DNA of 64,000 bases from Nitrospira sp. (GTDB lineage Bacteria; Nitrospirota; Nitrospiria; Nitrospirales; UBA8639). Of this stretch, positions 48,790 to 57,765 are shown one piece after another. The translations under genes and the position numbers were made by a program. The first letter of the stretch is position 1. Every line of letters begins with the position of its first letter. The stretch spans positions 1 through 64,000 of the forward strand of contig WTGX01000033.1 of NCBI GenBank assembly GCA_011523385.1, read 5' to 3'. Under the pieces are notes generated by a model. The model was not told the origin of the DNA. It did no database searches and was given only the letters and a program-made list of their open reading frames with translations.

Positions 48790-51597
48790 ATGACGCCAGA
48801 ATCCCGAGACGCTCCCGACCGGCACCTGTGTCTGGTGGACGGGTCCGGGTTCCTGTTCCGGGCGTTCCACGCACTGCCGATAATGACCCGAGCGGACGGG
48901 ACACCCGTGAACGCCGTCCTCGGGTTTACCAACATGTTGCTCAAACTGCTGGACGACCTGCAGGCCTCGCACGTGGCTGTGCTTTTCGATTCGGCCCGGG
49001 AGTCCTTTCGAAACGAGATATTTCCCGAGTACAAAGCCAATCGCCCCGACCCGCCCGACGAACTGATCCCCCAGTTTCCGTTGGTACGAGACGCCACCCG
49101 GGCGTTCAATGTGGAATGTATCGAACGGCCCGGGTTCGAAGCGGACGACCTGATCGCCACCTATGCACGACGCGCGCGGGCGGAAGGGTTCGACGTCATG
49201 ATCGTGTCCTCGGACAAGGACCTGATGCAATTGGTGTCCGACCGGGTGAGCATGTTCGACGCCCTCAAAAACCGGAGGATCGGCCCGGACGAGGTGAAGG
49301 AAAAATTCGGCGTGGGTCCGGAGCAGGTCGTGGACGTGCAAGCCCTGGCCGGTGATTCCACGGACAACGTCCCGGGGGTCCCGGGCATCGGCGTGAAAAC
49401 CGCGGCCCAACTCATTCAAGCCTACGGCGACCTGGATTCCCTGCTCGCACGGACGTCTGAAATCACACAACCGAAGCGACGTCAAAACCTTATCGCGTTC
49501 GCCGGGCAAGCCAGGCTTTCCCGCGAACTGGTTCGTCTGCGGGATGACGTGCCGACGGACGTGACCGTATCCGAGTTGCGACGCCAGGACCCGGACCCCG
49601 CCCAATTGCTGGCATTCCTCGAGGAACAGGGCTTCAGGTCGGTCATGGCCAAGGTTCAACACCGGCTGGCCTCCGGGGAAGACACGCCCCTGACCGGCGA
49701 AGCTCCTGCCGTCACCCGCTATGAACTGGTCCAATCCGTTGAAGTCCTGCAGGACTGGGTAACCCGGGCGCGCTACGCCGGAGCCGTGGCGCTCGATACG
49801 GAAACCACCTCGCTGGATGAAAGCCTCGCGGACCTGGTGGGCATATCCTTGTGCGTGCAACCCGGCCATGCATGCTACATCCCGCTGGCCCACCGGCTTC
49901 CCGAGCCGCCCCCTGAACAGGATGTTTTGCCGTCCTCCGGTGAGCAGCCACCCTCTCCCCAACCGGAACCGCTCGAACAAATTCCGCTCGACGCGGCCTT
50001 GGATCTCCTGCGGCCGCTCATGGCCGATCCCTCGGTGCTGAAAATCGGTCATAACCTGAAATACGACATGGTGGTGCTGCGACGATACAACGTCGCCGTT
50101 TCGCCTTTGGACGACACCATGCTGATGTCCTACGTGCTGGATGGAGGCAATCATGGCCACGGCATGGACGAGTTGGCCGCGCTGCATTTGGACCATCGGA
50201 CGATTCCGTTCAAGGACGTGACCGGCACGGGAAAATCACAAGTGACCTTTGACCTGATTCCCTTGGACCGGGCCCTGGCCTATGCCGCGGAAGACGCGGA
50301 CGTGACCTTGCGGCTCCACCGGTTCCTCAAACCCCGCCTGCTGGCCGAACGCATGGTGACGCCCTACGAGACCCTGGAACGGCCCCTGATGCCGGTCCTG
50401 GCCGACATGGAAACTGACGGCATCCGCGTGGACCGGGAAAAACTGGAACAACTCAGCCGGGAATTCGCAGAACGCCAACATACATTGGAGCAGGACGTGT
50501 ACCGGCTCGCCGGTCGCGAATTCAACGTGGGCTCCCCGAAGCAACTCGGTGAGGTCCTGTTCGACGAACTGCGCCTGGAGGGCGGGCACAAGGGGAAATC
50601 CGGCGCTTATGCCACCGGCGCCGACGTGCTGGAATCGCTGGCCGCCGAGGGACACGAACTGCCATCCACGGTGCTGGAATGGCGACAGCTCGACAAACTC
50701 AAGAGCACCTATACCGACGCCCTGGTCGAACAGATCAACCCGCGCACGGGTCGCGTGCACACCTCCTTTGCCATGGCCGCGGCGTCCACCGGCCGCCTGT
50801 CTTCCACGAACCCCAACCTGCAAAATATCCCCATCCGGACCGAAGACGGCCGAAAAATCCGCCACGCGTTCGTGGCCGAACCCGGACGCATCCTGCTGTC
50901 CTTGGACTACTCCCAAATCGAGTTGCGGCTCCTGGCCCACGTCGCCGGGATCGACGCGTTGAAACGCGCGTTCCACGACGGCCTGGATATTCATGCCCTG
51001 ACCGCAGCCCAGATATTCGGCGTTGATGCCGGCACGGTGGATTCGGCGATGCGGCGTCAAGCCAAGGCCATTAATTTCGGCATCATCTACGGAATCAGCG
51101 CGTTCGGGCTGAGCCGCCAATTGGGCATTGCCAACGAAGAGGCCGCAACGTACATGAAAGCCTATTTCAAACGGTACCCGGGTATCCAGGACTACATGAC
51201 CCGGACCAAGCAGTTCTGTCGTGAACATGGATACGTCGAAACGCTCTTCGGGCGCCGGTGCCACGTGCCGGGCATCCACGACAAAAACGCGGCACGGCGC
51301 AATTTTGCCGAACGCGCGGCGATCAACGCCCCGATCCAGGGCACGGCCGCGGACGTGCTGAAACGCGCCATGATTCGCGTACCCCCGGCATTGACAAAAC
51401 ACGGCCTCGACACGCATGCCTGCATGCTGTTGACAGTCCACGATGAATTGCTTTTTGAAGTCGACGAAGCGGTCGTGGATCAGGCGGCCGGGGTGGTGAA
51501 GACCGTCATGGAATCAGCGTGCCTGCCCGCGCTTCACCTGTCAGTGCCGCTGACGGTTGACGTAGGACAGGGTCATTCGTGGGGCGACGCCCATTGA
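48790..51597 (+). CDS. polA: DNA polymerase I
   Basis: A 935-residue Pol I with all three domains. The 5'-3' exonuclease (about 1-300) has LVDGSGFLFRAFHALP, FEADDLIATYARRA and VSSDKDLMQLV. The 3'-5' exonuclease is present and looks active: ALDTETTSLDES (DxE), IGHNLKYDMVVLR and YAAEDADVTLRL. The polymerase domain includes LLSLDYSQIELRLLAH (motif A), RRQAKAINFGIIYGISAFGL (motif B) and LLTVHDELLFEV (motif C). It is used in repair and Okazaki fragment processing. ATG 48790 (MTPESRDAPD) is preferred; the upstream open frame to 48592 is non-coding and overlaps the leftward promoter. Confidence 0.97.
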   Translation: MTPESRDAPDRHLCLVDGSGFLFRAFHALPIMTRADGTPVNAVLGFTNMLLKLLDDLQASHVAVLFDSARESFRNEIFPEYKANRPDPPDELIPQFPLVRDATRAFNVECIERPGFEADDLIATYARRARAEGFDVMIVSSDKDLMQLVSDRVSMFDALKNRRIGPDEVKEKFGVGPEQVVDVQALAGDSTDNVPGVPGIGVKTAAQLIQAYGDLDSLLARTSEITQPKRRQNLIAFAGQARLSRELVRLRDDVPTDVTVSELRRQDPDPAQLLAFLEEQGFRSVMAKVQHRLASGEDTPLTGEAPAVTRYELVQSVEVLQDWVTRARYAGAVALDTETTSLDESLADLVGISLCVQPGHACYIPLAHRLPEPPPEQDVLPSSGEQPPSPQPEPLEQIPLDAALDLLRPLMADPSVLKIGHNLKYDMVVLRRYNVAVSPLDDTMLMSYVLDGGNHGHGMDELAALHLDHRTIPFKDVTGTGKSQVTFDLIPLDRALAYAAEDADVTLRLHRFLKPRLLAERMVTPYETLERPLMPVLADMETDGIRVDREKLEQLSREFAERQHTLEQDVYRLAGREFNVGSPKQLGEVLFDELRLEGGHKGKSGAYATGADVLESLAAEGHELPSTVLEWRQLDKLKSTYTDALVEQINPRTGRVHTSFAMAAASTGRLSSTNPNLQNIPIRTEDGRKIRHAFVAEPGRILLSLDYSQIELRLLAHVAGIDALKRAFHDGLDIHALTAAQIFGVDAGTVDSAMRRQAKAINFGIIYGISAFGLSRQLGIANEEAATYMKAYFKRYPGIQDYMTRTKQFCREHGYVETLFGRRCHVPGIHDKNAARRNFAERAAINAPIQGTAADVLKRAMIRVPPALTKHGLDTHACMLLTVHDELLFEVDEAVVDQAAGVVKTVMESACLPALHLSVPLTVDVGQGHSWGDAH

Positions 51598-51675
51598 GAG
51601 CGCAGAGTTTCGCCCCCGTACGACGAGGATTTGATAGAGAAGATCCCCAGTTATGGCAGGTAGCTGTCGTGAGGA

Positions 51676-51957
51676 TCAAACCGCGAACACGCGCCAAAGA
51701 ACGGCGAGGGTAGCGGCCATCGTGATGCCCACCATCCATTGCAGCATGGAGAACTGGGCTTCCAACCGAGAGAGCCGATTGTCAATACTGATGAGTCTGT
51801 TCTCAAACCCGGCAATCTCTTCGGCCGCCTCGCGCGCTTTGTCGTCAGGCGCCCCGGCGGCCTTCAGGGCCTCATAGGTCTTGGAGAGCATCATCGCCAT
51901 ACGGACAGGATACGCATCATAAAACACCAATGCAAGACTTCTACTTGAGTTGACCAC
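51676..51957 (-). CDS. Small coiled-coil protein with C-terminal membrane helix
   Basis: A protein of about 93 residues (perhaps shorter; ATG 51900 giving MAMMLSKTYEALK is likely the true start). A helical stretch (YEALKAAGAPDDKAREAAEE) leads to a coiled coil (NRLISIDNRLSRLEAQFSML) and a membrane segment (WMVGITMAATLAVLWRVFAV). The layout is like the DUF1640-like protein at 7287-7583, though sequence identity is low. The function is unknown. Confidence 0.65.
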   Translation of the reverse strand: MVNSSRSLALVFYDAYPVRMAMMLSKTYEALKAAGAPDDKAREAAEEIAGFENRLISIDNRLSRLEAQFSMLQWMVGITMAATLAVLWRVFAV

Positions 51958-52037
51958 TTCATACTTTCTTACTGCCAGCCCTTTCTTTTCTCGATCTCTT
52001 TGCTACACATCAAGCAAACGCTTTAGAATCTCGTGGC

Positions 52038-52811
52038 ATGAAGATTGCCACGTGGAACGTGAACTCCATCAACGTCCGGCTGCCGCACGTGACGGCGTAC
52101 CTGAGAGAGGTGGGCCCGGACGTCCTGTTGCTTCAGGAATTGAAATCCACGGAGGAGCGGTTCCCCCACGCCGAGATCGAAGACGTGGGCTACCACGTCG
52201 CGCTCGTCGGGCAGAAAACCTTCAACGGTGTGGGGATTCTCGCGAAACAGCCCATTGAGGTGGAACAGCGGGCGTTACCCGGCGATTCGACCGATGAACA
52301 GGCCCGGTACCTCGAAGCCATTACCGGATCCCTCCGCGTCGCGTCGCTGTATCTGCCGAACGGTAATCCCGTCGACACGGACAAATTTTCCTACAAGCTG
52401 GCATGGATGGACCGCTTGATCGCCCACGTGCGCACCCTGCTGGCCTATGAGGAGCCGTTGGTGTTGGGCGGCGATTACAACGTGTGTCCCACGGACTCGG
52501 ACGTGTACGATCCCGAGGGGTTTGCCAATGACGCGCTCTGTCACCCCGAGACCCGCGCCCGGTTTCAGACCTTGTGTTATCTGGGCCTCACGGATGCACT
52601 TCGCGCGCGACACCCGCATGCGGGCGTATACACGTTTTGGGATTACCAAGCCGGGTGCTGGAATAAGGATCAGGGGTTACGAATCGACCACCTGCTCCTC
52701 TCTCCGCAGGCGGCCGACCGGCTGGTCGCCTCCGGGGTGGACAAAGGCCCCCGCGGCAAAGAGAAGCCTTCCGATCATACGCCCGCCTGGGTCGAACTGC
52801 GCGATGCGTAA
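52038..52811 (+). CDS. xthA: Exodeoxyribonuclease III (AP endonuclease)
   Basis: A 257-residue EEP-fold nuclease for abasic-site repair and 3'-end trimming. The motifs are MKIATWNVNSINVRLPHV (Asn), LLLQELKSTEERFP (the metal Glu), NGVGILAKQP, YLPNGNPVDTDKFSYKLAW, LVLGGDYNVCPTDSDVYDP (Asp-Asn), TFWDYQAGCWNKDQGLRIDH and SDHTPAWVEL (catalytic Asp-His). The length is normal for bacterial ExoIII. It is one gene downstream of polA, in keeping with a repair context, but not obviously co-transcribed since a minus-strand gene lies between. Confidence 0.96.
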   Translation: MKIATWNVNSINVRLPHVTAYLREVGPDVLLLQELKSTEERFPHAEIEDVGYHVALVGQKTFNGVGILAKQPIEVEQRALPGDSTDEQARYLEAITGSLRVASLYLPNGNPVDTDKFSYKLAWMDRLIAHVRTLLAYEEPLVLGGDYNVCPTDSDVYDPEGFANDALCHPETRARFQTLCYLGLTDALRARHPHAGVYTFWDYQAGCWNKDQGLRIDHLLLSPQAADRLVASGVDKGPRGKEKPSDHTPAWVELRDA

Positions 52812-52862
52812 GGTTTGTGGGAAAGCATTTTTTCCTTACCAAACGTCCCCCATGAGTATGAA

Positions 52863-53165
52863 ATGAACGATGGGGTAGAAGACCTGTTCGGTGATTTCAC
52901 AATTACATCGATTTACTTTATGGGATGTGAAAGAGTGATTGCCGAGGAGGAAAAAGTGAATTTCGAACGTTTTAAAACGACTGCAGGTCTCAATTTGTTG
53001 TTGAATCCTGTCCACATAATTGTGGCTATGCAGGTTAGTACTACCTGCCAAGTGGAGTGCATAAATGGGGATGTTTTTACGATAGAAATAAGCCTAGAAG
53101 AACTTAAAACGCGACTTGAGCGGACTCGAATCAAGGAGTGGCTTAATAAAACCTTCAACTCGTAA
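52863..53165 (+). CDS. Hypothetical protein
   Basis: A protein of about 100 residues (VEDLFGDFTITSIYFMGCER; LNLLLNPVHIIVAMQVSTTC; FTIEISLEELKTRLERTRIK), without signal peptide or recognised domain. Its base composition is markedly more AT-rich than the flanking housekeeping genes, suggesting acquisition. The frame could start at TTG 52815, 3 bp after the xthA stop, but ATG 52863 is more usual. Confidence 0.45.
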   Translation: MNDGVEDLFGDFTITSIYFMGCERVIAEEEKVNFERFKTTAGLNLLLNPVHIIVAMQVSTTCQVECINGDVFTIEISLEELKTRLERTRIKEWLNKTFNS

Positions 53166-53238
53166 AGGGTGTATGTATTAATCTTCTGGGGAAAGTTTAA
53201 TTTAGCTCAATTTAGTCCGCCACCAAAAGGGGGACGGG

Positions 53239-53601
53239 TCAGAGAAGCCCCTTCGCCTTTTCACCTTCATGAACATATTCTACAGACCTCGATGGAGGAT
53301 ATTGTTTGTGTTGATTACAATACTCCGGCTGAAGCTCATATATCATTGTTGCCTCTAATTGCTCTCTTTCGTCTTTATCTTCCGGAGCTTCCGCAGCAAA
53401 AAACAGATTGCCAGACCCATGCATGGCTGCCTCTATAGCAAAAGCAGTTCCACCCTTGTATCGATTCCAAAGGTCAACACTTTCCCCAACCCTGAGTATT
53501 TTTTCTTCTGGATCAGTTTGAAGGTAGATACACGGTTTTGACCGAAAATCTTTACGAAGCTTGAGAAAACTTTCGAAACGCTGCCACTTCAAGGTGACCA
53601 T
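53239..53601 (-). CDS. GIY-YIG-like domain protein
   Basis: A 120-residue protein whose N-terminal half resembles the GIY-YIG fold: CIYLQTDPEEKILRVGESVD gives the first two strands (Y...V-G in place of GIY..YIG), followed by LWNRYKGG with the conserved Arg, and EREQLEATMIYELQPEYCNQ with the Glu and the PxYN-like end. Such proteins are usually single-site endonucleases or domesticated relatives. The degenerate first motif makes activity uncertain. It lies in an AT-rich island with the preceding hypothetical gene. Confidence 0.6.
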   Translation of the reverse strand: MVTLKWQRFESFLKLRKDFRSKPCIYLQTDPEEKILRVGESVDLWNRYKGGTAFAIEAAMHGSGNLFFAAEAPEDKDEREQLEATMIYELQPEYCNQHKQYPPSRSVEYVHEGEKAKGLL

Positions 53602-53724
53602 CTATGCATTCTCACCTCAGATTTTTTGTGGCCGCTAAAGACCAACTTTGAATTTTTGTGGAACGGGCATAAACGTGAGCATCCAAATTTGGGATTTAAG
53701 AACTTAATCTGAGAGCCGGTTATA

Positions 53725-54072
53725 TTATTCGACTCGTGGTGAGTCTACAAAAAACGGGTTCCTGCTTCCTGTTAGGCCCTCTACTGCGGCCGGATAGTAG
53801 CCTCCACTTTTCAACATCCGATCGACTTCCTTTTTGGGCAAAACGCGTTCGGTGGGATGAGTGCGAAACCAGAACAGGACTTCGGCTTGGGCGTCGGCTC
53901 GTTGCTGGCGAATCTCGCGTCGCGCTTCCTTCTGTGCCTTCTGTGCCTTTAGTAGGCCTGCAATCCCACCACTAATCCCACTAAGCCCATTCTCCGCCGA
54001 CACGATCATTGGTGGACCGCCGATTAGCACAACGACAAGCAGGATCAGGATGAAACTGGTTCTGATCATCAC
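53725..54072 (-). CDS. Exported small protein, unknown function
   Basis: A 115-residue protein with an N-terminal export signal (SFILILLVVVLIGGPPMIVSA). It then has a Gly-rich part, a charged helix (AQKAQKEARREIRQQRADAQ) and a conserved-looking tail (FRTHPTERVLPKKEVDRML; YYPAAVEGLTGSRNPFF). No family is recognised. It lies 28 bp downstream of the nicotinamidase-like gene on the same strand. Confidence 0.55.
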   Translation of the reverse strand: MMIRTSFILILLVVVLIGGPPMIVSAENGLSGISGGIAGLLKAQKAQKEARREIRQQRADAQAEVLFWFRTHPTERVLPKKEVDRMLKSGGYYPAAVEGLTGSRNPFFVDSPRVE

Positions 54073-54100
54073 GAGAGCGTAGCAGAAGGACGATGAGTCC

Positions 54101-54742
54101 TCAAGTTAAATGCGTAAGTCCCCCTAAATCTGCCGAATGGGCGACGATGGCGCCGGCTTCCTGCATGGCCTTAAGGGCTCGCTCGGCATCTCCGGGTTCC
54201 ACGTCGATCCCGCGCACGCCGTCACTAAGAACCACGACGCGAAAGCCCAGCCGGCAGGCATCCAGGACCGTTTGCTTGACGCAATAGTCCGTGGCCAGCC
54301 CGAGCACGTACAGGGTCTGCGCCCCCAGATCTTCGAGGCGTTCGTCCAACGTCGTCCCATCAAACCCGGAATAGGCTTCCTTTTTGGGGTTGGTGGCCCC
54401 GGACACGATCAACGTGCCGGGCGGCATTTTCAAATCCGGATGGAACTGGGACCCCAATGACCCCTGCACGCAATGCGGCGGCCAGGGTCCGCCCTGTTGC
54501 TGAAATGAACAGTGGTCCGGCGGATGCCAATCCCGCGTGGCGACAATCCCGTACCCCTGCGCGGCAAAAAATCTGATCCAGTCATTGGCCACGGGGATGA
54601 CGTGATCCCCCTCGGGAACCGGCAAGGCTCCGCCCGGACAAAAGTCGTTCTGCAGATGAACCAGCAGCAGCACGGTTTTCCGGTCCGGCGGCGGCACGGC
54701 GGCACGATTCTTCCGCTCGGATTGCGATTTCGTGAGTTTCAT
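54101..54742 (-). CDS. Nicotinamidase-like isochorismatase-fold protein with altered catalytic Asp
   Basis: A 213-residue PncA-family protein; PncA converts nicotinamide to nicotinate in NAD salvage. The family pattern is clear: QNDFCPGGALPVPEGD, ATRDWHPPDHCSF (metal Asp-His-His), WPPHCVQGS (metal His), NPKKEAYSGFDGT (catalytic Lys) and VLGLATDYCVKQTVLDA (nucleophile Cys). However, the catalytic Asp at the start of the VDxQNDF motif is His29 here (LLLVHLQNDF). This may alter or abolish activity. ATG 54742 is chosen; the frame above it enters a repeat. A different amidase role is possible. Confidence 0.85.
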   Translation of the reverse strand: MKLTKSQSERKNRAAVPPPDRKTVLLLVHLQNDFCPGGALPVPEGDHVIPVANDWIRFFAAQGYGIVATRDWHPPDHCSFQQQGGPWPPHCVQGSLGSQFHPDLKMPPGTLIVSGATNPKKEAYSGFDGTTLDERLEDLGAQTLYVLGLATDYCVKQTVLDACRLGFRVVVLSDGVRGIDVEPGDAERALKAMQEAGAIVAHSADLGGLTHLT

Positions 54743-54751
54743 GTCGTGAGA

Positions 54752-54848
54752 GCTTCGGGACGGCACAGAGGCCGTCCCCTACGGGACAATGATGTCTTTT
54801 TCATCGTAGGGACAACCCCCTGTGGTTGTCCGTCGGGGAGAGGGGGTA
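54752..54848. repeat. Composite of GGGACGGC palindrome, family G and family C fragment
   Basis: GGGACGGCACAGAGGCCGTC (54759 onwards) is the same bracket as at 10092 and 22830, but without the family A core. It is followed by family G (GGACAACCCCCTGTGGTTGT, 54804-54832) and a GGGGAGAGGGGGTAG end typical of family C. It fills the gap between argB and the nicotinamidase-like gene. Confidence 0.8.
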
Positions 54849-54851
54849 GAT

Positions 54852-55745
54852 TTACGCCACAATCTCCGTGCCGATTCCCTTGTCCGTGAAAATTTCCAAT
54901 AAAATGGCATGCTCAACCCGGCCGTCAATAATATGGGCCTTTCGCACACCGGCCTCGATTCCGGTCAAGCACGCCCGCACTTTGGGCAACATGCCTTCAC
55001 TGATCGTGCCTTTCTTCACCATGCGTTCGACGTCTTTTCTGGAGACCGTGGGCAGGTGCCGGTTGTTGGCACCGCGAATGCCTCGCACGTCGGTGAGCAT
55101 CAACAGTTTTTCCGCTTTCAATGCACCGGCCACGGCACCGGCCACCAGGTCCGCGTTGATATTATGCGGTTTGCCTTTGCGATCGACACCGATGGGAGCG
55201 ATGACCGGGATCAGATTCTCCTGCTGCAGTTTCGTGATGATCTGCGGCTCGATGTGATCGACCTCTCCCACGAAGCCGTACTCTTCATCCGCCTGACCCT
55301 GGGTCTCGTGGCTCAACCCCTGTGCCCAGGCTTTCGCGGAAAACGGTTTGCACACGATGAATTGCGCGTCCTTTCCGGTGATGCCGACGGCCTTCCCCCC
55401 GTGTTGATTGAGCATCGTTACGATTTCCTTGTTGATCTTTCCGCCCAGGACCATTTCGACCACGTCCATGGTGGCTTGATCGGTGACCCGGACGCCTCGT
55501 CTGAAGGTCGGCTTCATGCCCAGCCGGGCCAGCATTTGATCGATCTGCGGGCCTCCCCCATGCACGATCACGGGATTGAGGCCGACGTATTTCATCAGCA
55601 CCACGTCTTCGGCAAAGCCGTCCTTCAGTTCATCCTCGACCATGGCTTTCCCGCCGTATTTGATGACGATGGTCTTTCCCGCAAACGTCCGGATGTAGGG
55701 CAACGCTTCGACGAGGACGTCCGCTTTCTTGATCAGTCTGTTCAT
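54852..55745 (-). CDS. argB: Acetylglutamate kinase
   Basis: The second step of arginine synthesis, phosphorylating N-acetylglutamate. The 297-residue protein shows TIVIKYGGKAMVEDELKDGF, LMKYVGLNPVIVHGGGPQID, GITGKDAQFIVCKPF, IPVIAPIGVDRKGKPHNINA and GMLPKVRACLTGIEAGVRKA, normal for the family. ATG 55745 (MNRLIKKADVLVEAL) is the start; the open frame further upstream is only family C/E repeat. N-terminal helix length suggests the arginine-sensitive hexameric type, which is an inference. It lies downstream of hslU on the same strand, 105 bp away across a repeat. Confidence 0.96.
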   Translation of the reverse strand: MNRLIKKADVLVEALPYIRTFAGKTIVIKYGGKAMVEDELKDGFAEDVVLMKYVGLNPVIVHGGGPQIDQMLARLGMKPTFRRGVRVTDQATMDVVEMVLGGKINKEIVTMLNQHGGKAVGITGKDAQFIVCKPFSAKAWAQGLSHETQGQADEEYGFVGEVDHIEPQIITKLQQENLIPVIAPIGVDRKGKPHNINADLVAGAVAGALKAEKLLMLTDVRGIRGANNRHLPTVSRKDVERMVKKGTISEGMLPKVRACLTGIEAGVRKAHIIDGRVEHAILLEIFTDKGIGTEIVA

Positions 55746-55759
55746 GGGACAATCACTTG

Positions 55760-55847
55760 TCATTCCCGCAGTCGTTAGCGGGAATATCCAGGTCTTCTTT
55801 CCTTTCCCCTCACCCCAGCCCTCTCCCACCAGAGGGGAGAGGGGGTT
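55760..55847. repeat. Family E and family C repeats between hslU and argB
   Basis: GTCATTCCCGCAGTCGTTAG with CGGGAATATCCAGG (55760-55793) is family E. CCTTTCCCCTCACCCCAGCC ... AGAGGGGAGAGGGGG (55803-55847) is family C. The latter ends 3 bp before the hslU stop. Confidence 0.85.
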
Positions 55848-55849
55848 GC

Positions 55850-57226
55850 TCACAGGATGTACCGGCTCAGGTCCTGGTCCTTGACGATCTCCTTCAAATG
55901 CTCGTGCACGTAAGGCGCGTCGATCACCACTTTTTTCTCTTCCAGTTCCTGCGCCTCGAAGGAGACTTCCTCGAGCAATCGCTCGACAATCGTAAAGAGC
56001 CTGCGCGCGCCGATGTTTTCCGTGCGATCGTTGACCTCCACGGCAATAGCCGCAATGGCGTCAATGCCTTCCTTCGTAAAGTCCAGCGTGATGTCTTCGG
56101 TTTTCATCAAGGCCTGATATTGTTTCACCAGGGCGTTTCTGGGTTCCGTCAAAATGCGCACCAAGTCGCCTTTGGTCAAGGGTTCCAACTCGACTCGAAT
56201 GGGGAACCGGCCCTGCAACTCGGGAATCAGATCAGTCGGCTTGGCCACGTGAAACGCTCCGGCGGCAATAAACAGAATATGGTCGGTCTTCACCGGCCCG
56301 TATTTCGTATTGACGGTCGCTCCTTCGACAATCGGCAGCAAATCCCGTTGCACGCCTTCCCGTGACACGTCGGGCCCCATGTGTTTCTCCCGGCCCGCGA
56401 TTTTATCGATTTCATCCAAAAAGACGATGCCGGATTGCTCGACCCGTTCGATGGCGTCGCGCGTCACCTCGTCCATGTCAATCAGTTTCTGCGCTTCCTC
56501 CTGTGCAAAATATTTCAGGGCGTCGGGAATTTTCATGACCCGGTTTTTCTTCTTGCCGGGCATCAACCCGCCAAGCATGTCGCGCAAATGATTTTCCAGT
56601 TCTTCCATGCCTCCGACGTTGGAGATAATCCCGACGGGCAGCCCGCGCTCCTTGATTTCGATTTCCACAGTCCGGTTATCCAGCCCGCCTTCCCGTAATT
56701 GCTTGCGTAGCTTTTGTCGCGTGGTGTCACCCGACGTCGGTTGCCCCGGCCCATTCTCCTGCCCCTCCGCGGTTCGAGACGTACCCGGAGGAAGCAACAA
56801 ATCGAGCACGCGATCTTCAGCCATGTCTTCGGCTTTCCGTTCGACTCGCTGAAGCGACGAACTCTTCACCAGGTTGACCGACTGTTCGGTCAGGTCACGG
56901 ATGATCGATTCCACGTCGCGCCCCACGTACCCCACTTCGGTAAACTTCGACGCTTCGACTTTGATGAACGGGGCGTCGGCCAGTTTCGCCAAGCGCCGGG
57001 AAATTTCCGTCTTGCCCACGCCCGTCGGCCCGATCATGACGATGTTCTTCGGGAAAATTTCTTCACGCAGTTCCGGGCTGAGTTGCTGGCGGCGCCATCG
57101 ATTTCGCAAGGCGATGGCCACCATCCGTTTGGCGTCGCGTTGTCCGATCACGTACCGGTCGAGGACTTCGACGATTTCGCGAGGAGACAAGCTATCGAGT
57201 TTCACCGCCGGGGCGTCGGGATTCAT
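55850..57226 (-). CDS. hslU: ATP-dependent protease ATPase subunit HslU
   Basis: HslU is the AAA+ unfoldase that feeds substrates to the HslV peptidase. The 458-residue protein has the full family layout: [20 protein letters not shown], Walker [18 protein letters not shown], the [14 protein letters not shown] pore motif, an I domain of about 120 residues, Walker [45 protein letters not shown] and the C-terminal end [10 protein letters not shown]. The terminal Leu residues insert into HslV. ATG 57226 overlaps the hslV stop (ATGA). Confidence 0.97.
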   Translation of the reverse strand: MNPDAPAVKLDSLSPREIVEVLDRYVIGQRDAKRMVAIALRNRWRRQQLSPELREEIFPKNIVMIGPTGVGKTEISRRLAKLADAPFIKVEASKFTEVGYVGRDVESIIRDLTEQSVNLVKSSSLQRVERKAEDMAEDRVLDLLLPPGTSRTAEGQENGPGQPTSGDTTRQKLRKQLREGGLDNRTVEIEIKERGLPVGIISNVGGMEELENHLRDMLGGLMPGKKKNRVMKIPDALKYFAQEEAQKLIDMDEVTRDAIERVEQSGIVFLDEIDKIAGREKHMGPDVSREGVQRDLLPIVEGATVNTKYGPVKTDHILFIAAGAFHVAKPTDLIPELQGRFPIRVELEPLTKGDLVRILTEPRNALVKQYQALMKTEDITLDFTKEGIDAIAAIAVEVNDRTENIGARRLFTIVERLLEEVSFEAQELEEKKVVIDAPYVHEHLKEIVKDQDLSRYIL

Positions 57227-57765
57227 GAGGGTGCCTTCAGTTCTTCGATCACGATCTCGTGATTCGTGTAGATATCAATGCCGCCGGCAATGCGCATGGC
57301 TTTGTCGACGATTTCCAGCGGCGTCAAGGAAGAATGGTCCATCAGCGCGCGAGCCGCAGCCAGCGCATACGGTCCGCCCGACCCGATGGCGAGGATCCCG
57401 TCTTCCGGTTCCACGACGTCACCCGTGCCGGAAATGAGAAAGGACCGATCCAAGTCCGCGACGGCCAACAGTGCTTCGAGGCGGCGCAACACGCGATCCG
57501 TCCGCCAGTCTTTGGCCAACTCGACGGCGGCTCTGGTCAGATTGCCTCGATATTCTTCCAATTTCTCCTCGAATTTTTCAAATAAGGTAAAGGCGTCCGC
57601 CGTGGCTCCGGCAAAGCCCGCAACGACCTGATCGTGATGGAGACGGCGGACCTTGCGGGCGTTCGCTTTCATCACGGTCGTCCCGACCGTCACCTGGCCG
57701 TCGCAGCCCATGGCCACGGTTCCGTTTCGACGAACGGACAGAATCGTCGTGGACCGGATCTTCAT
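57223..57765 (-). CDS. hslV: ATP-dependent protease subunit HslV
   Basis: An N-terminal-nucleophile (proteasome-like) peptidase of 180 residues. The sequence [20 protein letters not shown] shows the catalytic Thr, preceded by a short MKIRS propeptide that must be removed. [40 protein letters not shown] and [18 protein letters not shown] are family blocks. Together with HslU it forms the HslUV protease for misfolded and regulatory proteins. ATG 57765 overlaps the xerC stop by 4 bp. Confidence 0.97.
   Translation of the reverse strand: MKIRSTTILSVRRNGTVAMGCDGQVTVGTTVMKANARKVRRLHHDQVVAGFAGATADAFTLFEKFEEKLEEYRGNLTRAAVELAKDWRTDRVLRRLEALLAVADLDRSFLISGTGDVVEPEDGILAIGSGGPYALAAARALMDHSSLTPLEIVDKAMRIAGGIDIYTNHEIVIEELKAPS

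Noticed and set aside
48547-51441. Minus-strand frames of 549 and 401 residues
   Set aside because: Antisense of polA; codon composition and absence of motifs argue against them.
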